Of a stretch of DNA of 64,000 nucleotides, positions 11,989 to 25,700 are shown piece after piece. The DNA is from Ditylenchus dipsaci (taxonomy: Eukaryota > Nematoda > Chromadorea > Rhabditida > Anguinidae): positions 62,001-126,000 of the forward strand of contig SADC01001320.1 in assembly GCA_004194705.1 (NCBI GenBank), written 5' to 3'. Made by a program: the position numbers and the translations under genes. The notes beneath the pieces were generated by a model. That model ran no database searches. It was not told the origin of the DNA and saw only the letters and a program-made list of their open reading frames with translations. Position 1 is the first letter of the stretch. Each line of letters starts with the position of its first letter.

Positions 11989-13030
11989 TGTGAACGAAAA
12001 AGTGGGCTTACCTGAGATTTTTTAGACTTATAGGTTTTTAGGCTTTATCATTATTTTTTTTTTAAATTAGTCGGCGGAAAATTGAGATGAACCCGTATCA
12101 AATGGTGCGCTTTGATGAATTTAAAAATTTTATTTGCTAAAATCAGGTGTTAGAATTCATAGCGTACTGAATGTGACTTTTTAATAAAGGAACAATTTTT
12201 CGTGCACCATATTTGGAAAGATGAGTGGAATCGCAAAAGTAAGAAAATTGTGTGATTGGATCAAATACTTCACATATAGCTTCGTTGCAAAACACATCTT
12301 GCAAAAAATAAATGTGCAGATTGAGCAGTTAATTTTCGCTAGGTATATTTCATTCTTTTGAAGATCACTTTGAACATCCTTAAAAATGGGCAATAAATGA
12401 GCAATATTTTTTCGTACCAAATTCTTTTTTTGTCTTGTTAAAGTAGATTTTTCACCTTTTAAAAAAGTGATAAACCCAGTAGGTAGCCCTGCGATTCTAT
12501 TTTTAACGTGGTATCGCTTGTTAGAATTTTGCAAAATGTAGTATGTCAAAAAAATTTGCTTCATACTTTTACCTTTTTGTGATATATTTGGCAAAGATGT
12601 TGCAACAAATGATACCTCATTATAAATTGGGATCACAGGGCTACACGATAGTTTAAATCAGTGTTGTGAGTGTCACTAGTGCGACACCAGCATCGCATTA
12701 GCTCACGGAACCGCGCCGGTGCCGTCAGCTAATCCCGGTGCCGAAATTTTCACGCTCGGCGCCATAAGCCTAAGCCAAAGTTTCAGGTTCGGTGCCGTGA
12801 GCTTTATGGGTTAGAGATGCGCACACACGTACCTTAGACATAATTTCGAGCAAGACTCTTGATCGAAAATGCATTAAGAGGCTATTTTTGCCAAGTCCCA
12901 TGTTGAAAAACATGGTAAAACAGGTAAAAAGTCGAAATCGGGGATAGGCTTTTTTTGCCTATATCTAATGGCCAAAACGGGGTAGGATACCTTATATTTT
13001 ACCTTGGAGGACAAAGGCAATTAGGCTATA
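11989..13030. other. Repeat-rich, no supported gene
   Basis: A minus-strand open frame of 151 codons (12636-12181) overlaps a dispersed repeat with tagccctgcgattcta and caacaaatgatacctcatta, related to part of 5400-5600, so I do not call it a gene. Repeated ggtgccg/cggcgcc words fill 12690-12800. The missing last exon of the acyltransferase gene could lie here, but I could not identify it. Confidence 0.35.
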
Positions 13031-13316
13031 GGACGAAAAGCCACTTTTTGGCTTTTGACCACGGACAAAAAGCCAATTTTCAATTTTCCGCTTCTTGATT
13101 TTTCAATTAGCGTGAGTCCTAAATATGCAATTTAGAAGTTATTTTTTTCTGGAATAGTCATATATTGAAGTAGCATCATAACCAGAAAAAATAACTTCTA
13201 AATTGCATATTCCAGTCTGGAATTTCCAGACTCATGCTAATTCAAAAATCAAAAACGAAAAATTAAAAATGGGTTTTTTGGCGGCGGTCAAAAAGCCAAA
13301 AAGTGGCTTTTCGTCA
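13031..13316. repeat. Long hairpin
   Basis: Arms of about 120 bp: the left begins ggacgaaaagccactttttg and the right ends caaaaagtggcttttcgtc. The inner arms ttctaaattgcatat/atatgcaatttagaa also pair. Non-coding. Confidence 0.7.
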
Positions 13317-13583
13317 TACGGCCGGCAATTGGTCAACCTCTGGTAACCAATTTTGTTTAAAACCTATTTTTAGTACGGAAATTATTTGGATTTTTTTTAT
13401 CATTTTTAGCGTGTAAGAATTACTTAGGAGACGTTCAAACCTTATTCACAGTTGACCAAAAAAGGCTCTCCCAAGTGAACGAGTTCCACAGAGCAAAAGA
13501 ACCTCCAGAAATATTTTGTACAAAAAAGAGTAAATTTGGTACAAAAAATATTGCCCGAAAAAAAGATTTTATTGACAACAAAC

Positions 13584-13787
13584 CTTAAAAGTCCAGTTTA
13601 AATCATCCAAAGGTTTATTCTGGGTTAGTCTCCTAGCAATTTCAAGTGGAACAGAAATATTATTTATGACATGTGGCTCCATAACAAAATTTTTCGAGCG
13701 TATTGAGAAAAAGCTGTTAGCCCTTCTTGGACTATATTTTGACAGTCATTGGCTTCTGGCTTGTCGTCAAAACAATACGTGTAATGG
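13584..13787 (-). CDS. Acyltransferase exon 5 (one-base lesion)
   Basis: Tentative acceptor TTGAG at 13788 (or TTTTAG a few bases before); donor GTTTGT at 13583. Reads FDDKPEANDCQNIVQEGLTA then SQYARKILL, shifts by one missing base, and continues EPHVINNISVPLEIARRLTQ and NKPLDDLNWTFK. Composition and SGNH-like spacing fit the continuation of exon 4, but the link is inferred from order and strand only. Confidence 0.55.
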
Positions 13788-16700
13788 CTCAACCTAAAAC
13801 TGGACTAAAATTGGAAATACCGTATTTCTTCTAGTAAAATCCGTAATTTCCTTTTTTATTTTCATATTTTTGACTAACTCTTGATTGCTTCCCGTGGAAA
13901 AAGCATTACATTGAGGTTACAAATTTTTTTTACACGAGCACATAAAGGACAACTCATGCTTGTTCGAAAGCCCTGAACCTATAACTCAAAAAACACATTT
14001 TGGTTTTTTTAAATTGCTTACCGTATTTCCTCTATTAACGCACCCAGGTTCTATATTGTTCAAACCCGAAAAAATTTAAAAATTGTCAATCGAAAATGGC
14101 CTTAACTCAGGGCTTCGAATCCTCCTTTTTAAAAGATTTGTCCTTTTTTCGGCACCCCAAATTCTTTTTTATTTTTTGAAAATGTAGTCAAATCTTTTTT
14201 TTTCGCTTCAAAATGACAACAATCACTGGAAAAAATGACCCTTTTACTTCAAAAATAGTCAAAATGTCCTATTTTACCTAAATGTCCTTTTTTTGAAATT
14301 TTTCATTCGGAGCCGTGCCTTAACTCTAAAATCGTAGTCAAAAATAGGGGTAGGTTCATTATTAGAGAGAGGTTCATTAATAGAGAAAATACGACCTATA
14401 CCCCCCCCCCTCAACAAAAAAGCTACTGTGATATAACCCCAACCCCCCCGCCAATCATTTTTTGAGGGTACCCAAAACCATACTTTTTTTTGAAAAATGC
14501 TGAAACTAGTACGGCTTGTCCTTCAGCCTACTGCCTAGGGCCCAAATCCTAAGCCTAAGGGCTGAGCCTAAAAATATTAGGGCGGAAGGGGGGGGGGTGG
14601 TGGTATATTACAGTAGTGGTGGTACTTCTTTAGTTTACATCACACCTCAAATTTTTTTGGTGTTGCAGGTTCAATCCTACGTAGTGGCACACTATTTTTT
14701 TGGCTTATTCGGCCAGTTTTTAGGTAATTTGGGACGCTGATTCCGAATCTGGCGTCAAAAAAGTCTAATTGCCTCTAAACTGGCCGAAAAAGCCAAAAAA
14801 AAATAGTGTGCCCCTACGTGGGATTGAACCTGCAACATTAAAAAAACACCATTTTGGGCCAAAAAATGAGGTGTGATGTAAACTAAAGAGTACCGTAGTG
14901 GTTTTTGTTGGGAGATGGGATGGTGTTATATTGAGTAGCGCCGAAAATACCGTAATTTTGGTTGTGAAAAAATTGATTTACAGAATCCGTTTCTTGACAA
15001 CTTGACAACCATTTTCATCACTTCAACCGGCCGAAATTCCATTTTTCGCTAAACACTATAATAAAATCTTAGCATTATGTTGTGGCGCAGATCATGAGCT
15101 ACAAAACTTATTTTACGTAATTACTTTTAATGCAAGTGCGTTTATATACTGTTTTTTTTTGTTGAAAAAGCGTTGAACGGACGAAATTCAGGTTTTCTTT
15201 ATTTTTAGATTTTGCTCATTTTTTCCAAGACTCTTTTTTAAAAGCTATATCTTGGCAATCTTACATTCAGAAAAAGTTTGTAGTACGAGTTTTGTAGCCT
15301 TCGATCTGTGATATAAAGAAGTGCTAAGATTTTAGCAAAGCGCAAAATTAAACAGATGTTTTTTCAGTTTTTTTTCAATAAATGGCGTTTGACTCATATT
15401 TTACCCGTGGCTGTCAACCATACTTTTCAAACTTCCTTTTTTGAAAGTAATAAAGTGACCTATAGTTGGATCAAAATTTGTGGTAGAAGAAGGCGAAAAA
15501 GGGTATTATTGTGTCAAAAACTATTTTCTTTGTTGCAATAAAAAGTTTTATTTGTCGAAATAGATTTTTACATAATCGGAATTTCGAACAAAAGCTGGTA
15601 CTTATGTGGTTTGCTGATCTTTTATTATGTCGTTTGCTAAAATTTGCTGATACAGTCAAACCTGCATAAACGGACACCCTGATAAACGGACACCCTATGG
15701 TCACCCGATTCGGTCAAGTAAACGACATTTATTGAAAAATGTATTCCTGGGGCGGTTATAATAAAGATTACCCTTACCTCTACCTTTTACGCTTACCTCT
15801 ACCTTTTACCCCTACCTCTACCTTTTTTTTACCTTGAACTTTTACCCTTACCTCTACCCTTACCCTTACCTCTACCTTTTACCTCTACCTCTACTCTTAC
15901 CTTTACCTCTACCTTTTACCCTACCTCTACCTTTTACCTCTACCTCTACCTTTTACCTTACCTCTACCTTCAACTTTAACCTTAACTCTACCTCTACCTT
16001 CAACTTTTTTCTCGAAAACGAAATAAACGGCAACTTATTTATTTCAATCCACAACACACTATCTTTCATAAAATAAGAAAGATAAGGCTCACTTTTTCTG
16101 ATCCTGGAGATCCTGTTTGGCCAACTTCTTTTTTTACTATTTTTTACCCTTTTTTCCGTTTTACCCGTTTTTTACCCTTACCTCTACCTCTACCTTTACC
16201 TCTAGCTTTTATTATAACGGGTAGAGGTAAGGGTAGAGGTAAGGGTAAAAGGTACGGGTAGAGGTAGAGGTAAAAATTCTTTATTATAACGGGTAGAGGT
16301 AAGGGTAGAGGTAAGGGTAAAAGGTACGGGTAGAGGTAGGGGTAAAAATTCTTTATTATAACGGGTAGAGGTAAGGGTAGAGGTAAGGGTAAAAGGTAAG
16401 GGTAGAAGTAGGGGTAAAATTCTTTATTATAACGGGTAGAGGTAAAGGTAGAGGTAAAGGTAAAAGGTAAGGGTAAATCGATTATTATAACCGCCCCTGA
16501 TAAATGGACACCCCAGATAAATGGACACCTTTCCTCCATCCCGTGGGGTGTTCGTTTATCCAGGTTCGACTGTAATGACATTCTTATGGCTTGTTCACGT
16601 TGTTCGAGTTAGAGTTCGGGTAAGAGGTGTTCATGTAACCAAAAACCCGAACTCTGACTCGAATTCTAACTCGAGGGTGTTCATGTACATCGAGTTAGAG

Positions 16701-19700
16701 TTCGAGGTCGAGCTTGAAAATTTTCATGTATATAGCTTAGATAGCTCACAATCTCACCCCAAAGCCGTCTAAAGCCACTAAAAGTTAGTTTTTGGGGGTT
16801 TACTAAAAGAAAATTCAAGTTATGTGTATGAACACCTTTAAATCCAACCTCGAACTCTAACTCTATTTCGAACAACGTGAACAAGCCATTATAGTATTTG
16901 GGATGGGTGGGTGGTTAAGAAATTTGAGTACATATTTGGTCACAAGGAAAAACTTTTTTAGTGAAATTTTTTGTTAGGCAAGTCTATACTCATGCGAAAG
17001 CTATTTTAATAAAGATTTAACCTTCACTGTTAGATCTGGTTATTCATTATCAAAAAGTCGAAATTTTGATGGTTGAAGTCAAAGTTGGCGTGATTTTGGG
17101 AGAATTAATGAGTACTCACAACTATTAATAGTCACAAACACGCTGGAGGCGCGGATAGGTGCCTATTCCCCTTGTTTTGTATTATTTGCGGTCTCAAATT
17201 GTTGAATTGCATGCATGTGAATAATAAAATATTTTTAATATTATTATTAATTATTATTATTAAAATTGCATATTTCGAACAAAAAATCAAAAATGAAGGT
17301 GCGATCTGAACGGCATAAGTACCAAAACTGGTACTTATGTCACACACAGGCCCTGTGAGAAGATTTTGTATGCCCAAAAGCTAGTTCAAATTAAAAGTCA
17401 GTGTGAACAAGTAAGGGATCTATAGCCAAAAGCTGCAGAAAAAATGTGCAAAAAATTAAAAAATACTAGAGAACTTGCCTTTGTGATATGAAGAGTAGAT
17501 CTGGTTTAATTTGAGAAACAATGTGAAGTGTTAGCCCACGCACATCTCCACATTTGTCTAACCATGATTGTTTTTCATTCAGCTTATCAATTGGTGAACA
17601 GGCAGGATAAGAATAAAAATAGAACTTCTCAAACTTCTTATCCAACGCGTCTACCACAGATAGCAATTGTACTGAGGCAAAACTATTACCTATAAGCATG
17701 ACTTTTGGACCTCCAGTCCCCTTTATAGTACAGTAGTGACTCCATTTTGGAGTTCTTATTTTATTTATTACAGGTTTCCATTTACCCGCTATATCATCGA
17801 ATTCTGGATCTATCACACAAATTGTTGGCAAATCACCACATTGCTGGGAAAGTAACTGATTTTCTAATATTGCTGCGGAAATTATACTAGTGTTTTGACA
17901 ACTTGAAGAAGAAAATATATTGTTGCTGTTCTGTAACAAAACATATTTAATCCTTTTACGAGTGAAAAACCGGCTGTACAGTCGACTCTCGATTAAAGGA
18001 CACCCGGAAAAGTTCGTTCCCACCTAGGGTCCGACACTTTTTTTAGCCCAATTTTGAAAATTTTTATTTTTCTGTTTGCGCAGTCTGGTTGCAAATATAA
18101 CAAGGATTACGATTTTGCTGATCGTTTTTTAATAATCAAATAATTTTACTACTCAAAAAGCAAAATCTCGATTTAAGGATAGGCTTTTTCAAAAATCCCT
18201 GTCCTCAAATCGAGGTTTTGCTTTTTGAGTAGTAAAATTATTCAGTTATTGAAAAACGATCGGCAAAATCATAATCCTTGCGATATTTGCAAGCAGACTG
18301 TCAAAACAAAACTGGCCAAAGTTTGTAAAAATCGAGCTAAAAAAGTGTCGTACCCTAGGTGGGAACGAACTTTTTGGGGTGTCCTTAAATCGAGAGTCGA
18401 CTGTATTGGGTTTCGAACTTGTTCATAAGGGCGGCAGCAAATTCATTGACAAGAGTTATTTTCGATGTTACATGTTCGATTCCTGGTATTAGCATAAATT
18501 TTTTTCTTTCAATACCGTATTCTCTCTAATACAAGCCCATCCCTATTCAAAATCATGTTTTTGGCATTGTGTTTTTGACCTGTTTTTTGAAGACTGCTCT
18601 TAGGCAAGTTACCACCCATTTAGTAGCTCATCTAACTGGTTACAAGGTAAACAGTGACTTGCCTGTGAGCAGTCTTCAAAAATACGTCAAAAACGCATTG
18701 CGGCAAACACGATTTCAAATAAGAGGGTGGGCTTCTATTAGAAGTATACTTTAACAAGCCGAACAGGCGCCTATACAGGCGCCTTCATAAACATCCACCT
18801 ATCCGCAATTAATTTTTAATTTTTTGCGATATCGTGTCTTGAAATAAGAAATGAAAATTGACTGAGTATGAATTAACACATAATATTTTCACAGTTTAAA
18901 GAATAGCGCGAATTTGAAATAATTTATTCGGGTTTTTTTGAAAATTTACAGGGAAGGGTTCAAATTCTGCCTGAATTTCGCCTTATAAAAATCAATCTTT
19001 TATATTTTTACCTATTATTTTGTAATTCGTTCGGGCTGAATTTTTATTAGCTTCTTCTACGCGAAAAACTGAGTCGATTGCAAAAAAAATTAGCCGAAAT
19101 GGTTAATGCTATGTGGGTTAATTTCCGTTACGAACATTTAGCGTTACGGAGAAACCGATGAAAATACTATATGTAGATATTCTACATTCTAACATTCTAC
19201 GGTAATAGTCATAAACTAGTTATATAGGATCAATAATCCTCAGAGTTAGTAGGAGGACCACCTGGTATTTTCTCTAAATGGGTATCAACCTCCAGAATGC
19301 GAAATTTCGCGTTCAGCTGAAAGTAATCAAAATTATTGAATCCTCTTCAGAATCGTGTCCTAAACACGGTTTTAGGGGGTCGGACATTTTTCCGTTGGAC
19401 ATTTTTCCGTCAAAATTGTTCTGCGGTCATTTTTTGGCTGTACTTTTTTTTGTTCATCGAGAAAAATAATTCTGTTAGTACGGTTTTGTAGCTAAGATTC
19501 AGGGCTTCAAATGAGCCATTAACAATCAATGTCTGATGGCAAAATTTTGGATAAAAATGTCCAATCTGACACTAAAAAGGGAGTTGCACATTTTTCCGTC
19601 GAAATTGGAGACTCAGTGTCAGACTGGGCATTTTTATCCAAAATTTTGCCATCAGACATTGATTGTTAATGGCTCATTTTGAAGCCCTGGATCTGAGCTA

Positions 19701-22700
19701 CAAAACCGTACTAACAGAATTATTTTTCTCGATCAACAAAAAAAGTTTATCCATTCCGTTTCCGGAAAAATTACAGCCAATAAATGACCACGGAAAAATG
19801 TCCTAAACCCCGGTTTTATGATGCTAAAACAGCGATTTCATTTGCAAAAAGCACAATTCTGGAGTAGTTCCAGGGTACATTAGGTCATTTTCGATTTTGG
19901 TCTCCACTCACACTAACTAATCTTTTCGAGAAAAATTGATAGTGCATGCTACCACCAAGATTTGAAACATCAACCATGCCTTGACCCCCAAGGTAATCCA
20001 CAATTCACTCTAAAATGCCTTGGTCCCCCCTATGGCTTTTGACCACCTTCAGCTGGACATACCTCTTTTTTTGAATCAGACGACCCCAACTTTTCAGAGT
20101 ATTTCACTCAAGTGAATCGACCATGCCGCGTCGAACGGTGTTATCAGAATCCCAGCCTGATAGCCGGAACATGGCTAACATTTTTTTGTGACCGACGCCT
20201 ACGACTATGGCCGTATAGTGAAAGTGAAGAGTAAGATTTACTATTTTGTCCAGTTTTATCTCTATTCATATTTGATTGTATCGTTTACCACTTTAAAATA
20301 AAAAGCCTTACCCCATTTATAACTGTTTCATCTTTGAGCTTGAATAATAATACAATTAAAAATAAATACCCGAAGAAACTAATAGGACTGAGTGATTGAG
20401 GGAAAGATGAGCTATTCTCTTTTCAAAGCATTCAAATAAAATAACAGAGAACACAGTGCATATTGCTAATAAAAATAAAATATCTAAACTTTGAACGAAA
20501 ATATTTTTTGTCTTACTTCAATGGAATAAGGTTGAGAAATTATTTATTTAAATCTCTAGCGACTGACCTTTTCGGCCTGTTAGAATTTGTGGCGCTACCG
20601 GAGTATACCCTCCCCCCAAATGAAATTTTTTTTAAAGTGTTTCCAAACACCCTATATCGACCTAAAATTGCCTCAGAAGCTCGAAAAAGGCATTATTTTT
20701 GTGTTCTAGTCAATAAAAATTGAGTTTTGGGACCACCCAAATATACCTATTTTGACCATTTTTGAAGGGATTTAGGGCCATATTAGGGTGGGAAAGGACC
20801 GAAAAAGGGCCAATTTAGTGAGAAAAGAAAGATGTTGATCATAGTTTTGTTGACTGGGGCCTACCGCATAAATAAACTCTGGTATGCATACATTTTTTAT
20901 GCATCCAGAGTCACTTTCGAGTGATTTGTGTCTAAGGTATGTGGGTGTGCGCATCTCAACCTCAAGCAACCAAGCCCCTGCGCCCCCGAAGTAGGCGCAT
21001 GGGGCTTGATTGGTTAGAGATGCGCGCACTCACTTACCTTAGACATAATTCCGAGAAGACTCTTGAACAAAAATGCATTTAGAGACTATTTTTGCCCAGC
21101 TCCAGTGACCAAAACAGGCCAAAACAGGCAAATGGTCGAAATTTCAAAATGTCCAAAACTCAATTTTTTATTGACCAGAACTCAGAAATAATGTCTTTTT
21201 TGAACTCCTGAGGCAATTTTAGGTCGATATAGGGTGTTTAAAAACACTTTAAAAAAAATTCATTTGGAGGGGGGTATACTCCAGTAGGGTCGAATTTGTG
21301 TGTCCGCTGTAAACACGGCTACATCTACATGTAGCCATTCGGAAATAGGTTCGAAATATTAAGCTGTCGGGTACTTTTATAGCCCCATCCCATACTCGGA
21401 ATTTTCGAAAAGTGACAACAGATCACTTCCCGAACTCAGTTTTTGTGCACAACAAGATACGAGAAGCATTTTGAAACACTTTTTGATTGAAAAATTTTGA
21501 ATTTTTGAAAAAAAGTTCGCTTTACTTCCTCAGGGGTATATGGTCATTTTAACGTATATTAGCGTATTTTTGAGTCATTTACCACATTTTTCTTGCTGGA
21601 GCTGGGCAAAAAGTCTCTGAATACATTTCTGATCAAGAGTCTTGCTCGGAATCATGTCGCAGGCAGTGTTGGGAACTCGTACTCGTTATATACCTATTTT
21701 GACCATTTTTGAAGGGATTTAGAACCATATTAGGGTGGGAAAGGACCGAAAAAGGGCCAATTTAGTGAGAAAAGGAAGATGTTGAACATAGTTTTGTTGA
21801 CTGGGGCCTACCGCATAAATAAACTCTGGTATGCATACATTTTTTGGTCGCAGGTAAGTCTCCTTTAAAAATCGCAATGCGAAGCGTTGCTCAAGGCTCT
21901 AAAGGCTGGTACCAGGTAAATTTAGAAAAATAGTCTCTTATAGTAGTCGATTCCTCATTCGACAAAAATTATATAAAAATGTTACTTAAATTAAATAAAA
22001 ATTTGTGAGAATATTTAAAGAGTACGAATTTTTTTATTCAAGTACGAGTACAGCATGAGCTTTTCCTCAGGTACGAGTAAAGTACGAGTAAAGTACGAGT
22101 ACGAGTAAGACCCTTTTTCAGCTCGTACTACTAGTACGACTACGAGTACGACGAGATTTTGTAGCGCGGTACGAGTACGAAGTACGAGGTCAAAAAAATA
22201 CTTGTACGAAGTACGAGTACGAGAATTTCAGAAAATTCCCAACACTGGTCGCAGGTAAGTCTGACCAACCAAGCCGCTTGGGCTTCGAAGGGGACACAAG
22301 CGGCTTGGTTGCTTGGGGTTGAGATGCGCACACACACATACCTTAGACACAAATCACTCGAAAGTGACTCTAGATGCATGGAGGGGGTTTAAAATTGAGA
22401 TGCGCACACCCACAGGCTAAACTAGAGTTGCGGAATGGATAATTATCCGGACAATTATCCGGATAATTATCCAATTTTTAATTACCCGGCTAATTAAGCA
22501 ACTCTAGGCTGAACTTCCTTAGTCGGTGCCTTTCCAAAACCACTCAAAAACATGTTTTTTTTCAAAATTTTAGCACTTTTAACGTGTGAAAAACATGTTT
22601 TTAGGTTCAACGTCCGACCATTTTTAGAAAAAAAATTTTTTGACAAAAAGTTGACTTTTCCTTGGGGATCAAGGTGAAGGGTAATGGAGCATACCTGGAT

Positions 22701-25700
22701 TTTGTGAAAAGATTGATTTTGAACATAGTTTTGAATACTGAGGCCTAGCGCATAAATAAACTCTGGTATGCATGCTTTTTCATGCATCGAGAGTCACTTT
22801 CGAGTGATTTGTGTCTAAGGTATGTGGGAAATCGGGATCGAGAAACACGAATATGATGTTATCTCCTCTACTTGATCACTCTCCGGGGGGGGGGGGGTTG
22901 GTTAATTATAATGATAATCACATTATAATCACACAGAGCCCATTAACAAGAAGATGTTGAACATAGTTTTGAATACTGAGGCCTAGCGCATAAATAAACT
23001 CTGGTATGCATGCTTTTTCATGCATCGAGAGTCACTTTCGAGTGATTTGTGTCTAAGGTATGTGGGAAATCGGGATCGAGAAACACGAATATGATGTTAT
23101 CTCCTCTACTTGATCACTCTCCGGGGGGGGGGGGGGGTTGGTTAATTATAATGATAATCACATTATAATCACACAGAGCCCATTAACAAGAAGATGTTGA
23201 ACATAGTTTTGAATACTGAGGCCTAGCGCATAAATAAACTCTGGTATGCATGCTTTTTCATGCATCGAGAGTCACTTTCGAGTGATTTGTGTCTAAGGTA
23301 TGTGGGAAATCGGGATCGAGAAACACGAATATGATGTTATCTCCTCTACTTGATCACTCTCCGGGGGGGGGGTTGGTTAATTATAATGATAATCACATTA
23401 TAATCACACAGAGCCCATTAACAAGAAGATGTTGAACATAGTTTTGAATACTGAGGCCTAGCGCATAAATAAACTCTGGTATGCATGCTTTTTCATGCAT
23501 CCAGAGTCACTTTCGAGTGATTTGTGTCTAAGGTATGTGGGAAATCGGGATCGAGAAACACGAATATGATGTTATCTCCTCTACTTGATCACTCTCCGGG
23601 GGGGGGGGGGTTGGTTAATTATAATGATAATCACATTATAATCACACAGAGCCCATTAACAAGAAGATGTTGAACATAGTTTTGAATACTGAGGCCTAGC
23701 GCATAAATAAACTCTGGTATGCATGCTTTTTCATGCATCCAGAGTCACTTTCGAGTGATTTGTGTCTAAGGTATGTGGGTGTGTGCATCTCAACTCCAAG
23801 CCCCAAGCCCCCTCCATGCATCCAGAGTCACTTTCGAGTGATTTGTGTCTAAGGTATGTGGGTGTGCGCATCTCAACCCCAAGCAACCAAGCCCCTGCGC
23901 CCCGAAGGGGTCGCAGGGAGCATGAGAGCTAGAGATGAGAGCTAGTGAGAGCTAGAGAATAGAGACTTACTTACCTTAGACATGATTCCGAGCAAGAAAT
24001 CGAAAATGCATTCAGAAAATCTTACTGCCAAGTTCTAGTGAGTTAAACAAGAAACAAATTTTAAAAATGGCTCAAATTCTTTTACCCTGTCAAATCATAA
24101 AAATGTCTTTTTATCTCCAAAACTTTTAATTTTTTTTGTAACATTTTACATCAAAATGTAGCCCTGGATCTCGGCTTTCTAAAAAGCTATTGACTGAATT
24201 TCTGAGATTTCAAAAAGGATATTCTCAGGATGTTTCGCTCACGCAGACGATTAATCAATTATTAATGTTTTTTCGAACACGATAAAAAAGATCTTCTCAC
24301 CTACTTTCCCTTGAAAAATGTCAATTCTCATAGATTATTTTTAAGGTGAATGAATATTTTTAAGGTATTCTACCCCGTTTTGGTCACTGGAGCTAGGCAA
24401 AAATATTCTTTATTTGCATTTTATGATCAAGAGTATTGCTCGGAATTATGTCTAAGGTAAGTGAGTGCGCGCATCTCTAACCAACCAACCAAGCCACCAA
24501 GCCCACTGCTTCGCAAAAGGTGGTAATAGAAGGTAATAGAAGGTAATGGAACCAAAAAAAGCGCCCTGCGCCCCTTCAGGGGCGCAGGGCGCTTGGTTTT
24601 TTTTCTTTTTAATAATGCTGACTCTATAAAAAATACGCGGTATTTTGAAAATAAAGTTTATCATATTGATATGAGAGCGAAACGGCCCCGAGAGCGAAAT
24701 GTCCTGCTCCCCTTCCAGTACCCTTCACTTTTAGTCCCCCAAGGCAAAAAGTCAAGCTTTGGTCAAACGAAAATTTCTAAAAATGGTCGGCCGCGCGCTA
24801 AAAAACACTTTTTTGAGTGCTTTTGGGAGGGCACCAAATAACGAAGTCCGGCCTTCAAACCTGTTACCTTATTCACCTTACCTTATTTTTAGATGCCCCA
24901 AAAATGAAAAATATCAAAAAACGGCCTTTACTCGACAGTTCTAATCCAAAAACGAGGGAGTGGGCTGCTCTGTTAGAGGACATACGGTAAGTAACTTTAA
25001 AAGTCTTACCAATGTTTTTCAAGTGTGTATCATTCCGTGAATATTGCACCAACAACTTCAATGGCCAATGAATCAAGTATAACGAATAAGATATGTCACC
25101 AATATAAGTAATAAAGACGTTGCACAGCCATTTTGATGGTGAGTAATGGTTTCCGAGGTGCAGTAAAACTGAGGTGAAAAAAGTTACGAAAAATCGGGCA
25201 GTTGTGAACTTAAGATCAAAATATCCTAGACATAAAATTAGTACACATAAGAAAAGAAGCATATATATTGCAACAAAAAGGGGCTTAGCACTTTTTTCTG
25301 CTGTAGCAATAGCATCAGTAGTATTGTTCGCCTCACTATTCTGTAAAGTTTTGTAGCCTTGGTGACTTTGGAAGTCATATAGCAAATAAGCTGATGTTCC
25401 GAAAATAAATTGCCATATTCTAGAAGGGAAAAAGTAAAAAGAAATATTTGGATCGCTTTGTAAAGCCTGAAAAAGGCCAGAAATCAACACAACAATAAGG
25501 CAAACAGCAAAACAAGTCCATTTTGTAAATCTGTTCTTTAATTTAACTAGCACATAAAGTAACAGAGGTGCAACAAAATAGTATTGGATTTCGACTGATA
25601 GAGACCAAGTGTGCATTAAAAATTTATATTCATTGATCTAAATTCGATTTTACAGTCGACTCTCTATTTAAGGACACCCCAAAAGTTCGTTCCCACCTAG

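Noticed and set aside
12181..12636. Minus-strand open frame of 151 codons
   Set aside because: Overlaps a dispersed repeat, has no domain and lacks splice or start context. I also looked for the acyltransferase last exon here without success.
15834..16581. Open frames made of Tyr/Pro/Leu repeats
   Set aside because: Translations of the polypyrimidine minisatellite in a transposon.
22712..23810. Hammerhead-ribozyme satellite
   Set aside because: The conserved hairpin ctctggtatgcatgc is present but I could not find the CUGAUGA and GAAA core.
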